From positions 1-64,000 of the forward strand of contig DJXN01000006.1 in NCBI GenBank assembly GCA_002449765.1: a stretch of DNA of 64,000 nt, given 5' to 3'. Of this stretch, positions 26,210-33,520 are shown piece after piece. Position 1 is the first letter of the stretch, and every line of letters starts with the position of its first letter. A program made the translations under genes and the position numbers. A model generated the notes under the pieces. The model had not been told where the DNA came from and searched no databases. It was given only the letters and a program-made list of their open reading frames with translations. Source of the stretch: Fibrobacter sp. UBA7003. GTDB lineage: Bacteria; Fibrobacterota; Fibrobacteria; Fibrobacterales; Fibrobacteraceae.

Positions 26210-27250
26210 ATGAAGCGTTTTTTGCTGGGATTGGCTCTCGCATTTTTTGCCGCCTGTGATGACGAGAGCAGTTTCGTTCGGCCGGGGGATGAAGATTCCT
26301 CTTCTTCTGTCATCCCCGGCTCGTCCGGGAATCTATCCAGCAGCAGCGTGCGTTCGTCATCCTCGACTCCGGTCGAGGATCTGTCTAGCAGCTCCGCGCG
26401 CTCGTCATCCTCGGCTCCGGTCGAGGATCTGTCTAGCAGCAGCTCGGCGAAGTCAAGTAGCAGCATTGCTTCCAGCAGCTCTGCAAAATCCAGCAGCAGT
26501 GCGAAGTCTTCCTCGTCGGTGCCGTTGAGCAGCAGCGAATACGTGCCGTTCGATCACTCCCAAACATTGGCTGGTGCTTGGCGTATAGGTGAGGATAGGT
26601 ACAAAACTTTCACGGATCCGCGTAATGGCCGTAGCTATTATTATATAACAATAACGGGACATCCGTTAACAGGAACAGGAAATGTGTCTGTGACCGTGAT
26701 GGCGGAAAACTTGAATATCGGCGAGATGGTGCTCGGCGAAAACGACCAGAACAATGATTCCAAGATTGAACGCTACTGCTACAACAATGATACTACCAAA
26801 TGCGACGAATTTGGTGGCCTCTACCAGTGGGCCGAGATGATGCAGCTGCCGAGCCGCTGCAATACCGAGAGTTGCACCGACCTTATTCAGGAAAACCATC
26901 AAGGAATCTGCCCCGATGGTTGGAGGCTGTTCACGTATGAAGATTATATTGTTGTTCGTACTGCCGAAGGAAATGATGATGGTGTAAAGGGGCTGCGCTC
27001 TACATATGGTTTCAGCGGAACGAATAGCAGCGGATTCTCTTTGGTTGGCGCGGGAATGCGCGGCTCGACCGGAACATTTTCGGGCTTAGAAGAAAAAACA
27101 GCTTGGTTCCGCCCAGAGGAATACGCAGAAGAACCTAATGTTCGTGCTCACCACGGTCTTATAAGTACAAAGGATACTGCTCCGCAACAGAATCATAGAG
27201 AACTCAAGGAAAAGGGCTTCTCCGTCCGCTGTACTAAACTAGAAGAATAA
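26210..27250 (+). CDS. Lipoprotein with Ser-rich linker and divergent FISUMP domain
   Basis: Lipoprotein of 346 residues. Signal MKRFLLGLALAFFAAC with lipid Cys16. Residues about 28-110 are a Ser-rich linker made of repeated blocks (VEDLSSSSARSSSS and SSSSAKSSSS types). The C-terminal domain is a divergent FISUMP: VMAENLNIGEMV, RYCYNNDTTKCDEFGGLYQW, GICPDGWRLFTYEDY, GFSLVGAGMRG and FSVRCTKLEE. Three DNA palindromes of the GTCATCC...GATCT family lie in the linker (see separate entries). AGGAGG precedes ATG 26210. Such Ser linkers join surface domains to the lipid anchor in Fibrobacter proteins. Confidence 0.88.
   Translation: MKRFLLGLALAFFAACDDESSFVRPGDEDSSSSVIPGSSGNLSSSSVRSSSSTPVEDLSSSSARSSSSAPVEDLSSSSSAKSSSSIASSSSAKSSSSAKSSSSVPLSSSEYVPFDHSQTLAGAWRIGEDRYKTFTDPRNGRSYYYITITGHPLTGTGNVSVTVMAENLNIGEMVLGENDQNNDSKIERYCYNNDTTKCDEFGGLYQWAEMMQLPSRCNTESCTDLIQENHQGICPDGWRLFTYEDYIVVRTAEGNDDGVKGLRSTYGFSGTNSSGFSLVGAGMRGSTGTFSGLEEKTAWFRPEEYAEEPNVRAHHGLISTKDTAPQQNHRELKEKGFSVRCTKLEE
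26309..26334 (+). repeat. Palindrome inside CDS, copy 1
   Basis: GTCATCCCCGG...CCGGGAATCT, read in frame as SVIPGSSGNL within the Ser-rich linker; matches the intergenic GTCATCC palindrome family. Confidence 0.55.
26356..26382 (+). repeat. Palindrome inside CDS, copy 2
   Basis: Perfect 9-base stem ATCCTCGAC/GTCGAGGAT within GTCATCC...GGATCT, read in frame as SSSTPVEDLS. Confidence 0.65.
26404..26430 (+). repeat. Palindrome inside CDS, copy 3
   Basis: Same as copy 2 with one base changed (ATCCTCGGC/GTCGAGGAT), 48 bases further on, read as SSSAPVEDLS. Confidence 0.65.
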
Positions 27251-27274
27251 AAACACATCAAAATCATCTTTTTT

Positions 27275-27306
27275 AGGAAAAGCGAATGCTTTTCCTGTCC
27301 AAATTT
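27275..27306 (+). terminator. Hairpin terminator
   Basis: Perfect 9-base stem AGGAAAAGC/GCTTTTCCT with loop GAAT, then a short T-run. It lies between the lipoprotein gene and the 31-codon ORF, so it ends the former or attenuates the latter. Confidence 0.6.
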
Positions 27307-27327
27307 TTACCTAAAAGGGCCAAAATC

Positions 27328-27423
27328 ATGTCCAAGAACGTCAAGTCCAACAACAAGAACACCAAAAAATCTGCTTCCAAGGCAAAAAAGTCTACCCGCA
27401 ACAACTACAAAATGGACGCCTAG
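27328..27423 (+). CDS. Tiny Lys/Asn-rich protein
   Basis: Candidate 31-residue basic protein, MSKNVKSNNKNTKKSASK followed by AKKSTRNNYKMDA. ATG 27328 follows AAAAGGG with good spacing, and the composition (10 Lys, 6 Asn, 6 Ser/Thr-rich blocks, no hydrophobic core) is unlike a random frame here. Codons use AAG and AAC as in expressed neighbours. Such peptides may bind nucleic acid or ribosomes. No homologue recognised; it could be a ribosomal-protein-like or histone-like small protein. Confidence 0.5.
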   Translation: MSKNVKSNNKNTKKSASKAKKSTRNNYKMDA

Positions 27424-28130
27424 AAACATCTCCTTGCAGTTTAATTCTGTACCCGCTGTTCGCGAAGGCCGAAGTGACAAATCGTCGCAAGGCTTTCGCA
27501 GTACCAGCTTCGGAACGTTCCTGGAATAAACGGTCTTATTCCAGAAACACACTCGTATTTCTTTGCGGAGAGGGGCGTTTTGCTAAGCAAACAATGGAAC
27601 GAAGTGATTTTGTTTGCGTGCGAAATGAACCTCGAAGCAAACTCTTTAACGAAAAGCAGGTCTGGACCTGCTTGAAAAGATCCCCACCTTGGTGGCCACG
27701 CGCACTAAGCACTAAAGTGCTAAGTGCTGTCCGCCCGCCTGCGCGGGGATGACATTTTTTTTCTTTTGCCATTTTTTACCTCTTTGAAAAGATCCCCACC
27801 TTGGTGGCCACGCGCACTAAGCACTAAAGTGCTAAGTGCTGTCCGCCCGCCTGCGCGGGGATGACATTTTTTTTTCTTTTGCCATTTTTTACCTCTTTGA
27901 AAAGATCCCCGCCTGCGCGGGGATGACGAGAATTGGCGCGGGGATGACGAGAATTGGCGCGGGGATGACGAGAATTGGCGCGGGGATGACATTCGGGTCT
28001 GGATCCTTGAGTTGGGTTAGAGATTGCTTCGCTGCGCTCGCAATGACATTTTAGGCCGTTTTTGCACCCAATTTTCGCTTTTTCCGCACAATTGCCCGCC
28101 TTATTATTTACTATTATTCCCCCCAAATTG
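27424..28130. repeat. Gene-free region with tandem duplication and REP-like units
   Basis: No gene is supported here. A 112/113-bp unit beginning GAAAAGATCCCCACC occurs in tandem at 27674-27785 and 27786-27898, differing by one T; each contains CTGCGCGGGGATGAC and a near-palindrome of AGCACT. A third, truncated copy starts at 27899 and runs into three 21-bp direct repeats of CGCGGGGATGACGAGAATTGG (27916-27978) and a partial fourth. GAGATTGCTTCGCTGCGCTC, then GCAATGAC (about 28019 on), is another palindrome of a type seen in many genomes. Confidence 0.8.
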
Positions 28131-28242
28131 CATTTTTGACTGGGTCCTGTGACCAGATTCGCCAATTCCACTGGTGCAAGAGCAGGGAAACTCGGACAAA
28201 AACATGTAATGAAACAACAATCAAAAAAAAGGAATGGCTATA
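28131..28242 (+). promoter_or_regulatory. rpsO leader region
   Basis: The 112 bases before rpsO contain short inverted repeats (CTGG...CCAG, CCAG...CTGG) and G-rich segments. In other bacteria S15 binds its own leader to repress translation; a similar RNA here is possible, but no specific S15 site can be assigned by eye. Confidence 0.3.
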
Positions 28243-28515
28243 ATGGCTACTATCACTAAAGAAAAAGCTGCAGAACTCACCGCCAAGTTTGGTGCAAACG
28301 AAAAGGACACCGGTAATGTCCGCGTCCAGATCGCAATCCTCACGGAAAAGATCAAGAATCTGACGGAACACATCAAGAGCCACAAGAAGGACTTCCACTC
28401 CCTCCGTGGTCTGTCTGCCATGGTTGCCAAGCGCCGCAACCTCCTCAAGTACTACGGTGAGCAGGACATTCTCGCTCAGCGTGCTCTCATCAAGGAACTC
28501 GGTCTCCGCGGCTAA
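28243..28515 (+). CDS. rpsO: 30S ribosomal protein S15
   Basis: Primary 16S rRNA-binding protein of the small subunit platform, 90 residues (family about 89). Signatures: FGANEKDTGNVRVQIAILTEKI, LTEHIKSHKKDFHS and RGLSAMVAKRRNLLKYY. ATG 28243 is chosen over the in-frame ATG 28234 because the AAGGA site ends 9 bases before 28243 but touches 28234. It lies 21 bases before pnp, the classical rpsO-pnp operon. Confidence 0.97.
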   Translation: MATITKEKAAELTAKFGANEKDTGNVRVQIAILTEKIKNLTEHIKSHKKDFHSLRGLSAMVAKRRNLLKYYGEQDILAQRALIKELGLRG

Positions 28516-28536
28516 TCTGCGGACTGGAGATAATCT

Positions 28537-30780
28537 ATGTCTATTGACGCATACCATCAAAAATACGGCAAGATGCTCGACCCGAAGGAAGTGTCGGTTA
28601 CGCTCCCTGACGGCCGCGTCATCACGTTCGAAACGGGCCGTATTGCCAAGCAGGCACGCGGTGCCGCAGTCGCCAAGATGGGCGACGCGTTCGTGCTCTC
28701 TACTGTCTGCTACGGCGAAGAGAAGGAAGGCGATTTCTTCCCGCTGACCGTCGAATACCGCGAAAAGGCCTACGCTGCTGGTCGCCTCCCGGGCGGCTAC
28801 AACAAGCGCGAAGCCGGTCGCCCCTCCGACGAGGAAACTCTCTCTGCCCGTATCATCGACCGCCCGATTCGCCCGATGTTCCCCGAGAACTTCACGCGCG
28901 AAGTCCAGGTGATTGTGCAGGTTCTTTCTGCTGACCGCAAGTTTGCGCCGGATGTGCTCGGCGTGTCTGCAGCATCCCTCTCCATCGGTCTTTCCGAACT
29001 GCCCTTCGAACAGCAGGTTGCCGCCGTACGCGTGGCCGTGGTCGATGGTCAGAACATCGTGATGCCCACCTACGAACAGATGGCCTGCGCCGATCTGGAC
29101 CTGGTGGTCGCCGGTACCGAAGATTCCGTCTGCATGGTGGAAGGCGGTGCCTACGAAGTGTCCGAAGACACGATGATCAACGCAATTCTCGCCGGTCACG
29201 AAGCCATCAAGCTCATGTGCAAGGCCCAACAGGAACTGGTGGACCGCTGCGCTAAGCCGAAGATGGAACTCAAACCGCAGCACGTTGGCGAAGCCCACGA
29301 AAAGCTTCTCGCCACGGTGAAGGAAGTCGTGTGGGACGAACTGAACAAGGACGTCCACTCCAACATGGTGAAGACCGACTTCTATCCGGCTATGGCAGAC
29401 CTCTGCGCGAAGATGCTGGAAGACGAACGCATTCTCGCCATCATTGGCAAGGACGAAGAACAGGATCCTGCTCTCGTTGCCGACGCGAAGGCAATCTTCA
29501 GCGACTACGAACGCACTGCCATGCGCGAAATGATCCTGAACGAAGACGTGCGCCTCGACGGCCGTACTACGACCGAAGTCCGCCCGATCGAAATCGAACT
29601 CGGCGTTCTCCCGAGCGCTCACGGTTCTGCGATCTTCCAGCGTGGCGAAACCCAGGGTCTCGTGGTCTGCACGCTCGGCTCCAAGGCCGACGAACAGCGC
29701 TACGAAAGCCTGCAGGGCGAAGGCTCCAAGAGCTACATGCTGCATTACAACTTCCCGCCGTACTGCGTGGGTGAATGCAAGCGCCTCGGCATGAGCCGCC
29801 GCGAAATCGGTCACGGCCACCTCGCCGAACGTTCTCTCGCTGCCGTTCTTCCGCTGCCGGAAGACTTCCCGTACACCATCCGCGTGGTTTCCGAAATTCA
29901 GGAATCCAACGGCTCTTCTTCCATGGCCTCTGTTTGCGGTGGCTGCCTCAGCTTGATGGACGCTGGCGTTCCTATCAAGGCTCCGGTCGCAGGTGTCGCC
30001 ATGGGCCTCATCTCCGAAAAGGGTTCCGTCAAGGAAGGCGGCAAGATTAAGATCTTGACCGACATCACCGGTACGGAAGACCACCTCGGCGATATGGACT
30101 TCAAGGTGACGGGTACTGCCGAAGGTATCACTGCCTTCCAGATGGATATCAAGATCCGCGGCATTACGCCGGAACTCATGCGCGAAGCTCTGGAACAGGC
30201 TCGCCAGGGCCGTCTGCACATCTTGGGCAAGATGGCTGAACTCGGCCTCGCCGCTCCGCGTCCGAAGGTTTCCGAGAAGGCTCCGACCATGATCAAGATG
30301 CGCATCCCCACCAACAAGATTCGCGACGTCATCGGTTCCGGTGGCTCCGTGATCAAGGGCATGCAGTCTCAGACGGGTTGCACCATCAACATCGACGACG
30401 ATGGCAACATCGACATTGCCGCCCCGAGTGGCAAGGCCGCTGCAGTCTGCCGCCGCATGATCGAAGAACTCACGGCCGAACCCGAACCGGGCCGCAAGTA
30501 CAAGGGCAAGGTCAAGACGATTCAGCCGTTTGGCGCGTTCGTCGAAATCTTGCCTGGTCGCGACGGCCTCGTGCACATCTCCGAACTTGCCGACCACCGC
30601 GTCGAGAAGGTCGAAGACGTCGTTCACGTGGGTGACGAAGTCGAAGTGCTTTGCCTCGGTGTCGACCCGAAGGGCAAGGTGAAGCTTTCCATGAAGGCGC
30701 TCCTCCCTCCGAAGGCCGCCCCGGCTGCTGAAGCTCCGGCCGCTGAAGCACCTGCTGCAGAAGCTCCGGCTGAAGCATAA
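28537..30780 (+). CDS. pnp: Polyribonucleotide nucleotidyltransferase (PNPase)
   Basis: Phosphorolytic 3'-5' exoribonuclease of 747 residues, core of the mRNA degradosome. Two RNase PH domains flank a helical domain: the first has GDFFPLTVEYREKAYAAGR and RPIRPMFPE, the second AIFQRGETQGLVVCTLG, LHYNFPPYCVGE and DITGTEDHLGDMDFKV. A KH domain (IRDVIGSGGSVIKGMQ) and an S1 domain (KTIQPFGAFVEILPGRDGLVHISEL) follow. The tail is an Ala/Glu/Pro repeat (AAEAPAAEAP), longer than usual. Second gene of the rpsO operon. Confidence 0.97.
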   Translation: MSIDAYHQKYGKMLDPKEVSVTLPDGRVITFETGRIAKQARGAAVAKMGDAFVLSTVCYGEEKEGDFFPLTVEYREKAYAAGRLPGGYNKREAGRPSDEETLSARIIDRPIRPMFPENFTREVQVIVQVLSADRKFAPDVLGVSAASLSIGLSELPFEQQVAAVRVAVVDGQNIVMPTYEQMACADLDLVVAGTEDSVCMVEGGAYEVSEDTMINAILAGHEAIKLMCKAQQELVDRCAKPKMELKPQHVGEAHEKLLATVKEVVWDELNKDVHSNMVKTDFYPAMADLCAKMLEDERILAIIGKDEEQDPALVADAKAIFSDYERTAMREMILNEDVRLDGRTTTEVRPIEIELGVLPSAHGSAIFQRGETQGLVVCTLGSKADEQRYESLQGEGSKSYMLHYNFPPYCVGECKRLGMSRREIGHGHLAERSLAAVLPLPEDFPYTIRVVSEIQESNGSSSMASVCGGCLSLMDAGVPIKAPVAGVAMGLISEKGSVKEGGKIKILTDITGTEDHLGDMDFKVTGTAEGITAFQMDIKIRGITPELMREALEQARQGRLHILGKMAELGLAAPRPKVSEKAPTMIKMRIPTNKIRDVIGSGGSVIKGMQSQTGCTINIDDDGNIDIAAPSGKAAAVCRRMIEELTAEPEPGRKYKGKVKTIQPFGAFVEILPGRDGLVHISELADHRVEKVEDVVHVGDEVEVLCLGVDPKGKVKLSMKALLPPKAAPAAEAPAAEAPAAEAPAEA

Positions 30781-30802
30781 TTCGTTTATACGAAATTGAA
30801 AG

Positions 30803-30828
30803 CGCCCGGCTTAACCGCCGGGCGTTTT
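30803..30828 (+). terminator. Rho-independent terminator
   Basis: Stem CGCCCGGC/GCCGGGCG, loop TTAACC, then TTTT; ends the rpsO-pnp operon 22 bases after pnp. Confidence 0.85.
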
Positions 30829-30836
30829 CGTATATA

Positions 30837-30919
30837 GGCACCGAAGGTGCCCACGAAGGGAAACACACGAAAATGTCGCGCAAAACAAGTTTGCGCTCCC
30901 GTTCATACTGCGTATGAAC
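30837..30919. repeat. Three perfect hairpins in a row
   Basis: GGCACC/GGTGCC (30837-30851), GCGCAAA/TTTGCGC (30878-30896) and GTTCATAC/GTATGAAC (30901-30919), all perfect stems with 3-5-base loops, between the pnp terminator and a convergent gene. No coding potential. Confidence 0.6.
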
Positions 30920-30938
30920 GCAGAACCCGCCTTAGTTG

Positions 30939-31685
30939 TTATTTCGAGAATAGGTGCTTGAAGGCTGCCCCGAGCCCCTGGGCCTTCATGTCGGACCAGA
31001 AGGTGGTCGGGACGGCGAGCAGTTCGGCGATGGGGCGCGGGAACTTCTTGAAGATGTACTGCCTGCGCTTCATGCCGATGCGGATGTTCTCGGGGCGCCA
31101 GTTGCTCCCGAAGTGGTGGATGCTCACCGTCTCGTCGGCGGTATTGATAGCCCCATCCAAGAAGCGCTTGGGCGAGAAGTACCATTCGGGCAGAATATCC
31201 AGCCCGTTGAACTTGTCGCAGGCGTTCGCGAGAATCTGCGGGAGCACGAGCTGTTCCACCTTCTCCTCGCTGTATTCGTAATGCCTTTCGGTGTAGTACT
31301 TGAGCGCCTCGCCGATGATGGGCGAGCCCTTCTCCGCCCCGAGGAACGAGGGCTCGATTCGCTTGGAACCGTTCTCGTACCCGAGGATGTACTTGCGGTC
31401 GAGCAGTTCGTTGGGCGACTTTAGCAGTTGCACGTCGGAATCCAGGTAGATTCCGCCTTCGGTGTAGAGCGCGTACAGGCGCACCGCGTCGGCGGCAAAC
31501 GCCCAGTTGCCCTGTTCCATGGCTTCAAGAATCCAGGGAATGCCTGTCGCCTTGGCCTTCTGGTAATCCCAAAAAATGCAGTTGTAGTCGCCCAGGAACT
31601 TTTCCCAGGATTCCATACAACGTTGAACCTTTTCCGGAAAAGGTTCGTTCGAAAGCCAACAATAATGAAAAATCTTCGGGATCAT
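30939..31685 (-). CDS. GT32-like glycosyltransferase
   Basis: Glycosyltransferase of 248 residues of the Och1/capsular GT32 type. MIPKIFHYCWLSNEPFPE is the typical opening, followed by FAADAVRLYALYTEGGIYLDSDVQLLKS in which DSD is the DxD metal and nucleotide-sugar motif. SIHHFGSNW near the C-terminus matches the end of the family. It probably transfers a hexose to a surface polysaccharide or lipid from the cytoplasmic side. ATG 31685 follows GGAGA by six bases. Single gene with no polysaccharide cluster beside it. Confidence 0.87.
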   Translation of the reverse strand: MIPKIFHYCWLSNEPFPEKVQRCMESWEKFLGDYNCIFWDYQKAKATGIPWILEAMEQGNWAFAADAVRLYALYTEGGIYLDSDVQLLKSPNELLDRKYILGYENGSKRIEPSFLGAEKGSPIIGEALKYYTERHYEYSEEKVEQLVLPQILANACDKFNGLDILPEWYFSPKRFLDGAINTADETVSIHHFGSNWRPENIRIGMKRRQYIFKKFPRPIAELLAVPTTFWSDMKAQGLGAAFKHLFSK

Positions 31686-31822
31686 AAAAATTCTCCGTCT
31701 ACACCCTTATTTTAACATTTTTTTCGTCAAATGGAATGCTTTTTTTGCGATTTTATATGAATAATTAGGCATAAAGGCGGAAAGAACGTCTTTTTTGTTA
31801 TATTTTTGTAACAAGGATTGTG

Positions 31823-33517
31823 ATGGGACCGTTCTTATTGACATTGGCGTTTGCTCTTTCGATAGTGAATTTCGCTGTCTTTCTGCTTTTATTCCGGAAG
31901 CAGCAGAACAATTACATGTTCTTTACGTTTGTCGCCATCGTCGTCAGCTGTTTCGGTCACTGGCTCCTGGGGTTCTCGGAATCGGTCGACGGGGCCATCC
32001 TTGCAAATAAGATAAATTACCTGGGCTCGGCGTTCTTGCCGATGCTCATGTTCTTTACGCTCGCGGAGGTTTGCCGGCTGAGGATTCATCCGGTGGTGCG
32101 GGTCCTTCTGATTGCCTTTAGTTGCTTTGTCCTTTTCCTCTCGTTTACAGTCGGCTACAGCCAGATATACTACAGGACGGTAGAGTTTGTCGTTCAGAGC
32201 GGGGCGGGCAACTACGTGGCGACATACGGCTGGGGTCACGATGTCTTCAATGCGATGATCCTGTTGTATGGGGTGCTCGATATCGGGGTGATTGTCCATG
32301 CCTGCCTTATGCGGAGGCTGGTCTCGCTCAAGAATATCTTTGCGATGTTTGCTCTACAGCTCGTGACGGTTTCGTCGTTCTTTGTTTCGAGGTACATGGA
32401 AAACGACATGCTCTGCATGCCCTTCGTGTATCTCGCCGACCAGTTCTTCTTGCTCTACATCAGCTTGAACGTAAAGTGGTACGACATCGCAAGGAGCGTG
32501 ATGCAGTCGCTCGAAAAGGACAATACGAACGCGTTTGTCTCTTTCACGCCTGATGGCGAATACCTTGGCTGCAACGAGATTGCGCTTGCCTTTTTCCCGA
32601 AGCTTGCGGAGTGTCGCGTGGATGTGGCGATTCCCGACGAAAGCGAGATGGGGGCGGTGTTCAATCCGCTGCTCAAGCAGGTCGAAAGCGGAAAATCGCG
32701 GAATGCGTTCAAGTTCTGGTTCGGCAATCGTCATTTCAGGTGCTCGGCACGAATGATTCCTCTCTGGAACGTGATGCAGATTTGCCTTTTCCGCGTTGAG
32801 GATGACACGAGCGTGCAGATGTACGTGGATACGCTTGGCAAGAGCCATAACCAGCTGGTGAAGGTGGTCGAGCAGAACGCGCAGGCGGTGAGTGCCATCC
32901 AGGAACAGATGATTGTGGGCATGGCGAACATGGTCGAAAGCCGTGACGGCAATACGGGCGGTCACATCAAGCGCACGAGCCAGGTGATTCGCATACTGGC
33001 ATCCGAGATGCGCAAGGATATGGCGTACGGGAGGATGGATTCTTTCTACGATGCGTTGATTTCTGCCGCTCCGATGCACGACCTCGGTAAAATAGCTATC
33101 GATGACGAAATCTTGCGCAAGCCCGGACGATTTACCGATGACGAATATGAGCAGATGAAGACCCATGCCGAGAAGGGTGCGGTGATAGTCGAAAACCTGC
33201 TGACAGGAATAGAGGACCCCTTCTTTGTGCAACTGTCGAAAAACGTGGCCCATTACCACCATGAGCGTTTTGACGGTACGGGCTACCCGCAAGGCTTGCG
33301 GGGCGAGGAGATTCCCGTGGAAGCGCGCATTATGGCGGTCGCGGATGTCTACGACGCGCTGGTGAGTAGCCGCTGCTACAAGGAAAGCATGTCGTATGAC
33401 AAGGCGGGGGATATTATCCTCTCCGGGATGGGGACACAGTTCGACCCTGTCCTTCAGAAATATTTTATTGACTGCGAACCAAAACTTCGCGATTACTACA
33501 GGACCGTGGAGCACTAG
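31823..33517 (+). CDS. Membrane HD-GYP domain protein A
   Basis: Likely cyclic-di-GMP phosphodiesterase or sensor, 564 residues. About seven N-terminal membrane helices (to about residue 225), similar to the 7TM N-domain of histidine kinases, are followed by a PAS-like region (NAFVSFTPDGEYLGCNEIALAFFP) and an HD-GYP domain (about 355-540). All key residues are visible: GGHIKRTS, MHDLGKIAID, MKTHAEKG, HYHHERFDGTGYP and VADVYDALV. ATG 31823 is chosen over the adjacent GTG 31820; AAGGA lies just upstream. The next gene, 3 bases on, is a paralogue. A TTATATTTTTG box precedes it. Confidence 0.9.
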   Translation: MGPFLLTLAFALSIVNFAVFLLLFRKQQNNYMFFTFVAIVVSCFGHWLLGFSESVDGAILANKINYLGSAFLPMLMFFTLAEVCRLRIHPVVRVLLIAFSCFVLFLSFTVGYSQIYYRTVEFVVQSGAGNYVATYGWGHDVFNAMILLYGVLDIGVIVHACLMRRLVSLKNIFAMFALQLVTVSSFFVSRYMENDMLCMPFVYLADQFFLLYISLNVKWYDIARSVMQSLEKDNTNAFVSFTPDGEYLGCNEIALAFFPKLAECRVDVAIPDESEMGAVFNPLLKQVESGKSRNAFKFWFGNRHFRCSARMIPLWNVMQICLFRVEDDTSVQMYVDTLGKSHNQLVKVVEQNAQAVSAIQEQMIVGMANMVESRDGNTGGHIKRTSQVIRILASEMRKDMAYGRMDSFYDALISAAPMHDLGKIAIDDEILRKPGRFTDDEYEQMKTHAEKGAVIVENLLTGIEDPFFVQLSKNVAHYHHERFDGTGYPQGLRGEEIPVEARIMAVADVYDALVSSRCYKESMSYDKAGDIILSGMGTQFDPVLQKYFIDCEPKLRDYYRTVEH

Positions 33518-33520
33518 CGT

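Noticed and set aside
27916..27990. CRISPR-like short direct repeats
   Set aside because: The 21-bp units are directly adjacent with no spacers, and no cas gene is near.
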